Source of the DNA: Mesorhizobium caraganae
GTDB taxonomy: Bacteria > Pseudomonadota > Alphaproteobacteria > Rhizobiales > Rhizobiaceae
DNA: 64,000 nt
Assembly (NCBI RefSeq): GCF_016836705.1
Contig: NZ_JAFCGY010000004.1
Span: forward strand, 1-64,000
Direction: 5' to 3'
The notes beneath the pieces are model-generated. The model was not told the DNA's origin. It made no database searches and worked only from the letters and a program-made list of their open reading frames with translations. A program made the position numbers and the translations under genes. This document shows positions 39,420-48,949 of this stretch, one piece after another. The first letter of the stretch is position 1. Each line of letters starts with the position of its first letter.

Positions 39420-41627
39420 ATGGGGTTGGCAAATCGTGGACGACTGGATCTGGCAAACGCCGATCCGGCGCATCGGCCTATGGCAAAGGCAATTGCAGCC
39501 TTGCTTGCGGGGGCAGCAGCGATCGCATTGTTGACGCCGCCGGCCAGCGCACAACAAGCTACCGACCAGCAGCAGACTGATCCGAGCAAGAAAACCGAGG
39601 ACACCAAGCCCGCGCCGGCCGGCGTAACGCTGCTCGACAAGATCCTCGTCATCAGCCGCACCGGCGAAACGGCGATCGTATCGCTGGCCTCGGCCAGCCA
39701 TGTCGACCAGGAACAGCTGGATCGCCGCATGGCGACGACACCCAATGAAATGCTGCTTGGCGTGCCGGGCGTCACCGCGCAGGCCGACGCACGGCGCGTC
39801 AGCTCCAGCATCAACATCCGCGGCCTGCAGGATTTCGGCCGCGTCGCGGTGATCGTCGACGGCGCCAGGCAGAATTTCCAGCGCTCCGACCACGGCACGC
39901 AGTCGACCTTCTATGTCGATCCCGAACTCATCAAGTCCGTCGACGTGATTCGCGGACCGACCGCCAACACCTATGGCTCCGGCGCCATCGGCGGCGTCGT
40001 CTTCTTCGACACCAAGGATGCGGAGGATTTCCTCAGGCCGGGCGAAACCTGGGGCGCATCGGTCACCGGGCGCTATGAAAGCAACGGCAAGGGCTGGACC
40101 ACCAGCGCCAGCGGCGCCTACAAATTCAACGACAACTGGGATGTGCTGGGCAACATCGTCTACCGCGACTACGACGACTACAAGAATGGCAGCGGCGACA
40201 CCGTCGCCGGCACCGGCTTCGACGTGCTGAGCGGCCTGCTCAAGACCACCATCCGCCCGAGTGAAAACAGCCAATTGAAGCTCGGCTGGGTCGGTTCGAG
40301 CGATGGCTGGACGGAAACCAGCGGCGGCGTACCGGCGAACGATGTCGACCTGAAGTCGAACACCTTCACCGCCCGCTACAATATCACCGACGACGCCAAG
40401 AGCTGGCTCGATCTCCACATCAACGCCTCATACAACAAGACCAATCTCGACCTGACCACGCTTGTGCCGCAAAACCGCTTCGATCCGGTCACCGGTCTTC
40501 CCGTCGTGCTTCCGGCGGGCTCGACGTCGACCTTCGATGTCGGCACGACCGGCATCGACATCTGGAACACGTCGCGCTTCGAGACCGCCGCCATCTCGCA
40601 CGAGCTGACCTATGGCGGCGACTGGGTCGGCGACGATGTCGAGACCGGCGGCACGTCGGGTGGCGACAGCTTCTACACGCCGTCGGGTAAGCGCGACGTT
40701 TCGGGCGCCTATATACAGGACAGGTTGAGCTGGGACTGGCTCGAAGTCATCACCGGTCTGCGTTACGACAATTACAGCCTGAAGGATTCGGACAACGAAA
40801 CCTCAGGCGACAGGCTGTCGCCGCGCATCACCGTTGGCCTCTCGCCCTTCGAAAGCGCCAGCCTGGCTGGCCTGCAATTCTATGGCACCTACGCCGAAGG
40901 CTACCGCTCGCCGTCGCTGACGGAGACGCTGATCAGCGGCAATCATCCGGCCGGCGTCACCTTCCCGTTCCTGCCCAACCCGAACCTGCGGCCTGAAACC
41001 GGCAAGACCACCGAATTCGGCGTCAACTACAAGCTGAACGACATCATCGAAGCCGGCGACGCGTTCCGGCTCAAGGCGGCCTATTTCCACAACAATGTCG
41101 ACGACTATATCGAGGGCGTGACGCTGTCGGCATTCGACCCGACCAGCGGCTGCCCGTTTGGCCCCGGCATCCCGATCTGCTTCCAGTACCAGAACTTCGC
41201 CCAGGCCAAGATCAACGGCTTCGAACTGGAAAGCGTCTACGATGCCGCCTGGGGCTATGCCGGGCTCTCGGCCTCTATCATCAACGGCCACACCATCTCC
41301 TATGAAGGTGAGCGGGCCGACCTTGCCACCATCCCGTCCTCGCAGGTCACCGGGCAGCTCGGCTTCCGCTTCCTCGAGGACAAGCTTACAGTCGGCGGCG
41401 AGGTGCAGTACAACGGCAAGCCGAAGGGCAATCCTGTTGCCAAGGATCATACGCTGGTCAACGCCTTCGCCAGTTACCAGGCAACCGACAATTTGAAGGT
41501 CGACTTCCGCGCCGACAATTTGTTCGATGTCAAATACACCAACCCGCTGAACGGCGGCACCACCGCCGTCATCTACGAGCCCGGCATCACGCTGAAGCTG
41601 GCCGCAACCATGCGCTTTGGAGGCTGA
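39420..41627 (+). CDS. hmuR: TonB-dependent hemoglobin/heme receptor (HmuR-like)
   Basis: The 735-residue outer membrane receptor imports heme. An N-terminal signal segment (AKAIAALLAGAAAIALLTPPASAQQ) is followed by a plug domain (NEMLLGVPGVTAQADARRVSSSINIRGLQ in segments; VDVIRGPTANTYGSGAIGGVV) and a C-terminal beta barrel ending in aromatic-containing ITLKLAATMRFGG. The FRAP/NPDL region is visible as FLPNPNLRPETGKTTEFG. ATG 39420 has GGAG upstream but a long pre-signal; 39480 is the alternative start. It is divergent from hmuP and followed by a periplasmic protein and tonB. Confidence 0.92.
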   Translation: MGLANRGRLDLANADPAHRPMAKAIAALLAGAAAIALLTPPASAQQATDQQQTDPSKKTEDTKPAPAGVTLLDKILVISRTGETAIVSLASASHVDQEQLDRRMATTPNEMLLGVPGVTAQADARRVSSSINIRGLQDFGRVAVIVDGARQNFQRSDHGTQSTFYVDPELIKSVDVIRGPTANTYGSGAIGGVVFFDTKDAEDFLRPGETWGASVTGRYESNGKGWTTSASGAYKFNDNWDVLGNIVYRDYDDYKNGSGDTVAGTGFDVLSGLLKTTIRPSENSQLKLGWVGSSDGWTETSGGVPANDVDLKSNTFTARYNITDDAKSWLDLHINASYNKTNLDLTTLVPQNRFDPVTGLPVVLPAGSTSTFDVGTTGIDIWNTSRFETAAISHELTYGGDWVGDDVETGGTSGGDSFYTPSGKRDVSGAYIQDRLSWDWLEVITGLRYDNYSLKDSDNETSGDRLSPRITVGLSPFESASLAGLQFYGTYAEGYRSPSLTETLISGNHPAGVTFPFLPNPNLRPETGKTTEFGVNYKLNDIIEAGDAFRLKAAYFHNNVDDYIEGVTLSAFDPTSGCPFGPGIPICFQYQNFAQAKINGFELESVYDAAWGYAGLSASIINGHTISYEGERADLATIPSSQVTGQLGFRFLEDKLTVGGEVQYNGKPKGNPVAKDHTLVNAFASYQATDNLKVDFRADNLFDVKYTNPLNGGTTAVIYEPGITLKLAATMRFGG

Positions 41628-41640
41628 CACCCTGACAAGC

Positions 41641-42072
41641 TTGACGACATCGCTTCGTCTCCTGACCTCGATGCTGGCGATGTCGCTTGGCTTGGCGTCG
41701 GCGTGGGCGCAGCCCGCGCCGGCGCCCCAACTCAGCCTCGAGCTCAATGCCGCGCAGCCCTCCGACAAGGGCTGCCGCCTGACCTTCGTCGTCAACAATG
41801 CGCTCGGCGCCGATCTGTCCAAGGCAGCCTTCGAGATCGCGCTGTTCAACGAGGCCGGTGTCGTCGACCGTCTGAGCGTGCTCGACTTCAAGGACCTGCC
41901 GGCCGGCAAGACCAAGGTGACCCGCTTCGACCTCGCCGGCACCAACTGCGCCAAACTCAGCCGTGTGCTGATCAACAGCGCCACCGAATGCGCCAGCACC
42001 GGTGTCGAGCCGGGAGCCTGCATGCGCGGTCTGAAGACGCAAACCAAGACCGGTATCGCTTTCGGCGTCTGA
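41641..42072 (+). CDS. Small exported protein of the heme locus
   Basis: A 143-residue protein with a signal peptide (MTTSLRLLTSMLAMSLGLA, cleaved after AWA) and a small beta-rich domain with four cysteines: KGCRLTFVVNN, GTNCAKLSRVL, ATECASTG and GACMRG. Rhizobial heme loci often carry such a protein labelled as having a Tat-type signal, but its role is unknown. The start is a TTG at 41641; GGAGG lies 17 bp upstream. It is sandwiched between the receptor and tonB. Confidence 0.75.
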   Translation: MTTSLRLLTSMLAMSLGLASAWAQPAPAPQLSLELNAAQPSDKGCRLTFVVNNALGADLSKAAFEIALFNEAGVVDRLSVLDFKDLPAGKTKVTRFDLAGTNCAKLSRVLINSATECASTGVEPGACMRGLKTQTKTGIAFGV

Positions 42073-42199
42073 GGTGGGCCTGCATCCCACCTTCAAGCAC
42101 AACAGCGCGACCTGGCCCATCTCCGGTCCGCCGTCATGGCCGGCAACCGATCTTGATTTGACAATCCCACCTCGCTCGCGGCAGGTCTCGCCGCGACAC

Positions 42200-43171
42200 A
42201 TGCAGGACATCAGCCCCCTCCCCGACGACGCCGGCAACGAACTGGCGATTGCGCCGCCCGTGCCGCTTGAGCAGGCGCGTCCGTCAGCAGGAGACCGCAA
42301 ATGGACGATGGCGATCATCGCTTCCTGCCTGTTCCATGCTGCGGCAGCGGCGGCGTTTTTTATCGCGCCGGCTGGAACATTCGATTCAAGCAACGCGATA
42401 CAATCCGAAGGCACCGATCAACCGGGCGCCGACGTGGTCGGCAGCGCTTTGGATAGCCAGGCGCCCGACGCGATCGATGTCGCCTTGGTGACCGATCCGC
42501 AGCCGCCCAAGCCCGAGGCTGTTCAACCCGCCCCGCCAACCGAGGCGCCTCAATCCGTCAAGGAGCCGCCGGCACCCAAGCCTGCGCCGGAGGCTGCCGA
42601 ACAGGCAACCGTCGCTCCAGATACACTGACGGCCGCCATCCCGAATGATAAAAGTGTCGCCCCAGCGGTTGAGAGGTCGACACCGCCAGCGGTTCAACCG
42701 CAAAGTTCAGAGGCGCCTCCCGCCGCCGAGCCTCCTGTTGATTTGCCTGCCGCCAAGCCGCCGGTCCCGAGCCCGAGGCCAAGCGCACCAGCCGGATCGG
42801 GAGAGGTTCGCGGCGCGGCAGATGGCGAGGAGCGCGACGCGCCAGCGGTTGCTAGCAAGGGCAAAAAACAGGGCGCGGCCGGCAATGCGATGGAAGCCCG
42901 CTACAGCGGTGAAATTCAAAAGAAGCTTGCTCGCGCCAACCGCCGCGTTTCGAAAGCGATTCAAGAAAAGGCCAGCAACAATGCCAGGGTCGTCTTCGTC
43001 GTCATGGCCGATGGCAGCATCGGCGAGGTACAGCTTGCCGAAAGTTCAGGGTCGGATGAGCTTGACCAATTCGCCTTGAAGCTGGTGCGCCAGCAGGCGC
43101 CGTTCCCGCCCATTCCGCCGGAGACCGGCAGATCAAGCTGGGTGTTCAGGGCGCGGATCGGTCCGTTTTAA
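42200..43171 (+). CDS. tonB: TonB energy transducer
   Basis: The 323-residue protein couples the proton-driven ExbBD motor to outer membrane receptors. An N-terminal membrane anchor (KWTMAIIASCLFHAAAAAAFFIAPAG) precedes a long Pro/Lys/Glu/Ala-rich periplasmic spacer and a C-terminal TonB domain (VVFVVMADGSIGEVQLAESSG, then LDQFALKLVRQQAPFPPIP). The ATG at 42200 is preferred to a longer frame from 42074. No exbB or exbD is in the window, so they must be elsewhere. Confidence 0.88.
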   Translation: MQDISPLPDDAGNELAIAPPVPLEQARPSAGDRKWTMAIIASCLFHAAAAAAFFIAPAGTFDSSNAIQSEGTDQPGADVVGSALDSQAPDAIDVALVTDPQPPKPEAVQPAPPTEAPQSVKEPPAPKPAPEAAEQATVAPDTLTAAIPNDKSVAPAVERSTPPAVQPQSSEAPPAAEPPVDLPAAKPPVPSPRPSAPAGSGEVRGAADGEERDAPAVASKGKKQGAAGNAMEARYSGEIQKKLARANRRVSKAIQEKASNNARVVFVVMADGSIGEVQLAESSGSDELDQFALKLVRQQAPFPPIPPETGRSSWVFRARIGPF

Positions 43172-43222
43172 GCAGCTCGTAGACCTTCGCCAAATGTCGT
43201 CCGCCAATTCAAGAGGAAGCCA

Positions 43223-43537
43223 ATGTACATCGCCATGAACCGCTTCAAGGTCCAGAATGGCTCGGAGACCGCCTTCGAGGATGTCTGGAAGAACCGCGAT
43301 TCCAGCCTCTCGGAGATGAAAGGCTTCAGGGAATTCCACCTGCTTCGCGGCCCGGTCAACGAGGCCGAGGGCTACACGCTGTTTGCCTCGCACACGGTGT
43401 GGGCAAGCTACGAGGATTTCGTCGCCTGGACCAAATCCGAGAATTTCCGCGCCGCCCACCGCAACGCCGGCACCTCGAAGGTGCACTATCTCGGCCATCC
43501 GCAGTTCGAAGGCTTCTCGGTCGTCGAGGGCGCCTGA
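43223..43537 (+). CDS. hmuQ: Heme-degrading monooxygenase, IsdG/HmuQ type
   Basis: The 104-residue ferredoxin-like (ABM) protein has the residues needed for heme cleavage in the IsdG family: N6, W69 and H79, spaced as in IsdG (N7, W67, H77). Related rhizobial HmuQ/HmuD proteins degrade heme to free iron. It ends the plus-strand arm of the heme locus and closes the pathway from receptor to iron release. AGAGGAAG precedes the ATG. Confidence 0.88.
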   Translation: MYIAMNRFKVQNGSETAFEDVWKNRDSSLSEMKGFREFHLLRGPVNEAEGYTLFASHTVWASYEDFVAWTKSENFRAAHRNAGTSKVHYLGHPQFEGFSVVEGA

Positions 43538-43575
43538 CGCGACTCGAGCGTGAGAACCTCAGGCGCTCTTGTCAT

Positions 43576-44637
43576 TTATCGCATCGAGCCGCGGCCACCC
43601 AGCCGCCGCAACCATCCGGCAATGTGCAGGCGCAGCCGTTGCAAAGGCTGTCCGCGGGTCAGATAACGCACAAGGCGCGGATCGCGGGCGATCTCCCTGA
43701 ATTGGCGCCCATGCTGCTTCAGGAATGCGGGTATGAAATTGCGCCCGTTGACATCGCTGAGCCAGGTTGAATTCGCCAGCACATAGTCGACGACATCCGC
43801 AGCCAGGACGCTCCTGTAGGTTCTGAAGCCAGGCGTTTGCAGCACAGGACCACCGGCAAAGGCAGTGCTGGTAGATAGGTTGGACCCGTGCAGGCGATAG
43901 AGACCGAGGCATTCGGACAAGATGAGGCTGCCACCGGCCATATGCGCACATGTTGCCGCCAGGTAGTCGGTCCCCACTTTCGCCTTGAAAGGGAACGACA
44001 ATACCGGCTCCAGCGCACCACGCCGGTACAGGATGGCCGAGCACGGCGACCACAGCCAGCCCGACACGTTCGGAGCAAAATAGGTTACGGGATGCTGCGA
44101 TGCATAGGGGATCCCTGGCGCAATGCCGGAAAGCTGGCCGCCGGGGCCAATGGCGACGCCATTGCGTTCCGGCCCGGAACGCGGTTTGCGCAACGCAAGG
44201 AAAGTACCGGCGAGCAAGGTGTCGTTGCCATCGATCAGAAAAACGTCGGAGCTGGACAGCGCGGCCGAATGCGTCGTGTTGAGATGGGTCGACAGATGCG
44301 CGAGGAGAAAGTCCGGCAGCCAGACGTCATCGGCATCGAGAAATGCGATGAAAGGCGCATCGGTCGCGGCAAAGCCATCGCGGAAGCCCGCGATCTGCCC
44401 GCCATTGTCCTGGCGCACCAGTTGGCGCAGGCGCCGATCGTCTATGATCTGGAGAAGCTGCCGGACATGCTCGGCCGAGCCGTCGGTCGAGGCATCGTCG
44501 ACGATGACGCAGTCCCAATTCCGGTAGGTCTGCGCCAGCACAGAGCGTATGGCACGCTCGACATAAGACCGGTAATTATAGCAGGTGATGACCACGGCCA
44601 CGCGCGGCAGCTCGAACGGTAGGGACGTGTCTTCCAT
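43576..44637 (-). CDS. Glycosyltransferase family 2
   Basis: A 353-residue GT-A fold enzyme. It starts VVITCYNYRSYVERAIRSVLAQTY and has the DD pair in CVIVDDASTDGS and the DxD-like FIAFLDADDVWLPDFL, which bind the nucleotide sugar. The rest has Ser/Leu/Arg-rich segments and a basic C-terminus that may touch the membrane. The acceptor is unknown and no polysaccharide genes adjoin. Confidence 0.88.
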   Translation of the reverse strand: MEDTSLPFELPRVAVVITCYNYRSYVERAIRSVLAQTYRNWDCVIVDDASTDGSAEHVRQLLQIIDDRRLRQLVRQDNGGQIAGFRDGFAATDAPFIAFLDADDVWLPDFLLAHLSTHLNTTHSAALSSSDVFLIDGNDTLLAGTFLALRKPRSGPERNGVAIGPGGQLSGIAPGIPYASQHPVTYFAPNVSGWLWSPCSAILYRRGALEPVLSFPFKAKVGTDYLAATCAHMAGGSLILSECLGLYRLHGSNLSTSTAFAGGPVLQTPGFRTYRSVLAADVVDYVLANSTWLSDVNGRNFIPAFLKQHGRQFREIARDPRLVRYLTRGQPLQRLRLHIAGWLRRLGGRGSMR

Positions 44638-44722
44638 CGGCTCGGCTGCGCCCGCTCGGGTTATTCTCTATCAGCGCATATCCTTGCAACCAGACACAGG
44701 CAAGCGAGCCGCGAAAAGTTCC

Positions 44723-47700
44723 CTACGCCGCGGCGAGCAGGCTGGCATTGCCGCCGGCCGCCGTGGTGTCGACGCAGACGGCGCGTTCATGCGCATAGGC
44801 CGCCGGGTTGAGCACTTCGCTGACAAGCGGCACGATCGGGCCGCTCCGGTTGGCGATGATCTTGCGCACGATGCGGGCTGCTTCCGGCTTGCCCGAGAAG
44901 GCGACAACATCGACGCGCAGCGAACGCGCCTCGACCGGGTCGGGCCGGCCATCTATGGCTGCCAACGGCAGCCCCTTGCCGGTCAACGCGGAGAGGGCTG
45001 CCGGCGCGCCGGGCGCCACGGCCAGCACCGCATTGCCGGCGGCAAGCGCCTGGATCGTCTGGGCAAGCAGCGTGTCGGCGTCCGGCCCGAGGCACAGCAC
45101 CCGGCCGCGCGGCGACAGCGACAGCGTGTTGGCCTCGCCGGTCGGCCCGGGCAGGTCGACCTGGCCGAAATCGATTGCAGCGGCAGCGCCGATCGCCGCT
45201 GCGCCCTTGCCGCGCAGATGTTTTCTCAAAATGGCGATGCGGTCCGGCCGCGTCGACCAGCCGCCAAGCGTCGGATCAGGCAGGTTGTCGGCGAGCTCGG
45301 TCGCCGTCACCTTGTGGCCCTCCGCAATCTCGGTGCCGGCCTCCGGCGCCTTGCGGAACCGCCGGAGATAATGCGGACCGCCGGCCTTCGGCCCGGTGCC
45401 TGAAAGCCCCTCGCCGCCAAAGGGCTGCGAACCGACGACCGCGCCGATCTGGTTGCGGTTGACATAGATGTTGCCGGCATGGATGCCGTCGACGAAATGC
45501 TGGGCGCGGCCCTCGATGCGGGTGTGCAGGCCGAAGGTCAGGCCATAGCCCTTGCGGTTGATGGCGGCGATAACGGCGTCGATCCCGTCGGCGTCGAAGC
45601 TGGCGACATGCAGCACCGGGCCGAACACCTCGCGCTCCATCTCCTCGATGCCTTTGACCCGGAACACATGCGGCGCGACGAAGCGGCCATCTTTCGGTGC
45701 TTCGAGCTTGGCGATCAGCCGGCCCTGCAGGCCCATCGTGGTGCAATACTCGCGGATCGAAGCCTGCGCCTCATCGTCGATGACCGGACCGACATCGGTC
45801 GAAATAGCCCAAGGATCGCCGATGGTGAGCGCCTCCATGGCGCCCGTCAGCATCTCCAGCATCTTCTTCTCGACGTCCTTCTGCACATAGAGCACGCGCA
45901 GCGCCGAGCAGCGCTGGCCGGCACTCTGGAAGGCAGACGCCAGGATGTCGCGCACCGCCTGTTCGGGGAGTGCCGTGGAATCGACGATCATGGCGTTGAG
46001 GCCGCCGGTCTCGGCGATCAGCATGGCATCAGGCGCTGCCGTCTCGGCCAACTGCTTTTCGATCAGCTTGGCGACCTCGGTCGAGCCGGTGAAGCAGACG
46101 CCGGCAATGCGCGGATCCGCAGTCAGCGGTCCGCCGACCGACGGGCCATCGCCGGGCAGAAGCTGGATGACATCCTCCGGCACGCCGGCCTCACGCAACA
46201 GTTCGACGGCGCGGAAGGCGATCAGCGGCGTCTGTTCGGCCGGCTTGGCGATGACCGAATTGCCGGTGACGAGCGCGGCGGCGATCTGGCCGGTGAAGAT
46301 GGCGAGCGGGAAGTTCCATGGCGAGATGCAGACGATGGCGCCGCGCGCCTCGGTGCCCGCTTCATTGTTCGCCGCTTCGGCAGCGTAGTAGCGCAGGAAG
46401 TCGACGGCTTCGCGCACTTCGGCGACGCCGTCGGCCAGCGACTTGCCGGCCTCGCGGGTGGCGAGCGCGAAGAACTCGACGGCATTGGCCTCATAGAGAT
46501 CGGCGGCGCGGTTGAGGATCGCGGCGCGTTCAGCGACTGGGCGCTTCGCCCAGGCAGGCTGCGCCTCCACCGCAAAGCGCACGGCCGTCGCGACCTGCTT
46601 GCCGGCGGCTTCGCTGACCGTGCCGACGACCTCGTCGGGCTTCGCCGGATTGACCACCGGACGCTGCTTGCCGTAGCCGGCCGCACGCGTGATCGGCTTG
46701 GCATGCCAGCGCTCGGGCCCGGCGAAGGCCGCCTTGGCCTTGTCGATCGCCGCCAGCGTCACCGGATCGGTGATGTCGAACCCCTTCGAGTTGCGCCGCC
46801 CGGCGCCGAAGATCGTCGCCGGACGAGCGATCGCCGGATTGGCTGCCGGCCCCTGGCTCTCGACCGTCTCGAGCGGATCACGCGCAATATCCTCCGGCTC
46901 GACATCCTCGTCCGTCAGTTGGTGGACGAAGGATGAGTTGGCGCCGTTCTCCAGCAGCCGGCGCACCAGATAGGCGAGCAGATCGGAATGCGCGCCGACC
47001 GGCGCATAGATGCGGCAGCGCGTGCCTTCGGCCTGGCGCACCGTCTCATGCAGCGCCTCGCCCATGCCGTGCAGGCGCTGGAACTCGAAGGCGTCGCGAT
47101 TGTCGGCCATCGACAGGATGGCGGCGACGGTATGCGCATTGTGGGTGGCGAATTGCGGATAGATGCGGTCGGTCATGCCAAGCAGTTTCTTGGCGCAGGC
47201 CATATAGGAAACGTCGGTATTGGCCTTGCGGGTGAAGACGGGGTAGCCGGAAAGCCCGAGCGTCTGGGCCCGCTTGATCTCGGTGTCCCAATAAGCGCCC
47301 TTGACCAGCCGCACCATGATGTTGCGGTCGTACTTTTTCGCCAGCGCATAGAGCCAGTCGATGGTGAAGGCCGCGCGTGGCCCATAGGCCTGGACGACGA
47401 CGCCAAAGCCGTTCCAGCCGGCAAGCTCCGGCTCGGCCAGCACGCGCTCGATGACATCCAGCGACAGATCCAGCCGGTCGGCTTCCTCGGCGTCGATGTT
47501 GAGGCCCATGCGCGAATGGCGTGCGGCCAGCGCCAGCGACAGCAGCCGCTCAGCCATGACAGGCAGCATCTTTTCCTTCTGCGCCTCTTCATAGCGCGGA
47601 TGCAGCGCCGACAGCTTGACCGAGATGCCATGGTTCTGCCGGATATCCGGACCGTTGGAACCGGAATCGAGCGAGGAAATGGCGTCGGCATAGGCCTTGA

Positions 47701-48331
47701 GATAGCGCAGCGCGTCGGCCTCGGTGCGGGCCGCCTCGCCCAGCATATCGAAGGAATAGAGATAGCCTTTCTGGATCATCGGACGGCCGCGCTTGATCGC
47801 CTCGGCAATGGTGCGGCCGAGCACGAACTGCTCGCCCATTTCGCGCATGGCGGCGGCGACCGCCTTGCGGATGACCGGCTCGCCCAGCCTTCGCACCATC
47901 GAGCGCAGCGTGCCTTCGATGCCGCCTTCGCCCTCGTCGAGCACGCGGCCGGTCAGCATCAGCGCCCAGGTCGAGGCATTGACGAAGATCGAACTCGAAC
48001 CGCCCGAATGCGCCGACCAGTCATGCGGCGCGATCTTGTCGGCGATGAGATCGTCCATGGTCTCGGTGTCGGGCACGCGCAGCAGCGCCTCGGCCAGGCA
48101 CATCAGCGCCACGCCTTCCTTGGTGGAGAGGCCGTAGGCCGAGAGAAAAACCTCCATCAGCCGCGGGTCGGACGAGCCGCGCACCGCCCGCACCAGATCG
48201 GCGGCACGAGCCGAGATCGCATCGCGGGCTTCGGTGGAAAGCCCCGTTGCTTCGGCAAGCCTCTTCACCGCCGCGTCTTCGTCGGGCAGGTAGTTGGCGC
48301 GGATCTGCTGGCGGATGGTGTCGAGCGGCAT
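44723..48331 (-). CDS. putA: Bifunctional proline dehydrogenase / P5C dehydrogenase PutA
   Basis: The 1202-residue enzyme oxidises proline to glutamate. The N-terminal part is the FAD-dependent PRODH barrel, with YLYSFDMLGEAARTE and RLVKGAYWDTEIKRAQ. The C-terminal part is the aldehyde dehydrogenase, with SPWNFPLAIFTGQIAAAL, the glutamate motif AETGGLNAMIV and the catalytic Cys in SAGQRCSALRVL. A further ~170-residue C-terminal tail matches the extra domain of long PutA proteins. There is no N-terminal ribbon-helix-helix, so repression is left to the divergent Lrp gene. Confidence 0.96.
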   Translation of the reverse strand: MPLDTIRQQIRANYLPDEDAAVKRLAEATGLSTEARDAISARAADLVRAVRGSSDPRLMEVFLSAYGLSTKEGVALMCLAEALLRVPDTETMDDLIADKIAPHDWSAHSGGSSSIFVNASTWALMLTGRVLDEGEGGIEGTLRSMVRRLGEPVIRKAVAAAMREMGEQFVLGRTIAEAIKRGRPMIQKGYLYSFDMLGEAARTEADALRYLKAYADAISSLDSGSNGPDIRQNHGISVKLSALHPRYEEAQKEKMLPVMAERLLSLALAARHSRMGLNIDAEEADRLDLSLDVIERVLAEPELAGWNGFGVVVQAYGPRAAFTIDWLYALAKKYDRNIMVRLVKGAYWDTEIKRAQTLGLSGYPVFTRKANTDVSYMACAKKLLGMTDRIYPQFATHNAHTVAAILSMADNRDAFEFQRLHGMGEALHETVRQAEGTRCRIYAPVGAHSDLLAYLVRRLLENGANSSFVHQLTDEDVEPEDIARDPLETVESQGPAANPAIARPATIFGAGRRNSKGFDITDPVTLAAIDKAKAAFAGPERWHAKPITRAAGYGKQRPVVNPAKPDEVVGTVSEAAGKQVATAVRFAVEAQPAWAKRPVAERAAILNRAADLYEANAVEFFALATREAGKSLADGVAEVREAVDFLRYYAAEAANNEAGTEARGAIVCISPWNFPLAIFTGQIAAALVTGNSVIAKPAEQTPLIAFRAVELLREAGVPEDVIQLLPGDGPSVGGPLTADPRIAGVCFTGSTEVAKLIEKQLAETAAPDAMLIAETGGLNAMIVDSTALPEQAVRDILASAFQSAGQRCSALRVLYVQKDVEKKMLEMLTGAMEALTIGDPWAISTDVGPVIDDEAQASIREYCTTMGLQGRLIAKLEAPKDGRFVAPHVFRVKGIEEMEREVFGPVLHVASFDADGIDAVIAAINRKGYGLTFGLHTRIEGRAQHFVDGIHAGNIYVNRNQIGAVVGSQPFGGEGLSGTGPKAGGPHYLRRFRKAPEAGTEIAEGHKVTATELADNLPDPTLGGWSTRPDRIAILRKHLRGKGAAAIGAAAAIDFGQVDLPGPTGEANTLSLSPRGRVLCLGPDADTLLAQTIQALAAGNAVLAVAPGAPAALSALTGKGLPLAAIDGRPDPVEARSLRVDVVAFSGKPEAARIVRKIIANRSGPIVPLVSEVLNPAAYAHERAVCVDTTAAGGNASLLAAA

Positions 48332-48495
48332 GGCGGTCCTGCGGAGCGAGCATCTGGGAGCGGGCCGGCGGTCGCCGGACCGAATGGCTCAAGCTAGCAC
48401 AGAGACGTATTTTCAACCGGTCCAAAGAAATCGACATTGCAGGCCGAATGAACTATCATTGTGTTCACTTCCTCATCAATTGGACTGCAATATCA

Positions 48496-48948
48496 GTGAC
48501 AGAAGACCAATTGGACCGCATCGATAAAAACATCCTGTCGTCTCTGGCGCGCGACGGGCGGCTGTCCATGTCGGAACTGGCCGGCAAGGTCGGCCTATCG
48601 AAGACGCCGGTACAGGCGCGGGTAAAGCGCTTGGAAAAGGACGGCTACATCAGAGGCTACCAGGCGATCATCGACCGCGAGCGCATGGGCGAAGGCCATG
48701 TCGCCTTCGTCCAGGTCAAACTGTCGGATACGCGCTCGGCCGCCCTCGACGCTTTCAACCGCGCGGTGCAGGCCGTGCCGGAAATCGAGCAGTGCCACAT
48801 GATGGCGTCGAGCTTTGACTATCTGCTGAAGGTCCGCACCACCGACATCGCCGCCTACCGCCGCGTGCTCGGCGAGCGCATCTCGGCGCTCCCGCACGTC
48901 GCCCAGACCTCGACCTTCGTGGCAATGGAGACGGTGAAGGACCGCTGA
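48496..48948 (+). CDS. putR: Lrp/AsnC family regulator (PutR-like)
   Basis: A 150-residue Lrp-type regulator. The helix-turn-helix is in ILSSLARDGRLSMSELAGKVGLSKTPVQARVKRLEKDG, followed by the RAM effector domain (AFVQVKLSDTRSAALDAF, CHMMASSFDYLLKV). GTG 48496 fits the usual LDRIDKNIL start; an ATG at 48448 would add 16 odd residues. In several alphaproteobacteria PutR activates putA in response to proline, and the divergent position with a 164-bp gap fits that. Confidence 0.88.
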   Translation: MTEDQLDRIDKNILSSLARDGRLSMSELAGKVGLSKTPVQARVKRLEKDGYIRGYQAIIDRERMGEGHVAFVQVKLSDTRSAALDAFNRAVQAVPEIEQCHMMASSFDYLLKVRTTDIAAYRRVLGERISALPHVAQTSTFVAMETVKDR

Positions 48949-48949
48949 C

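Noticed and set aside
48332..48495. Possible proline riboswitch between putA and its regulator
   Set aside because: The region has only AT-rich dyads fitting an Lrp operator; no structured RNA was convincing.
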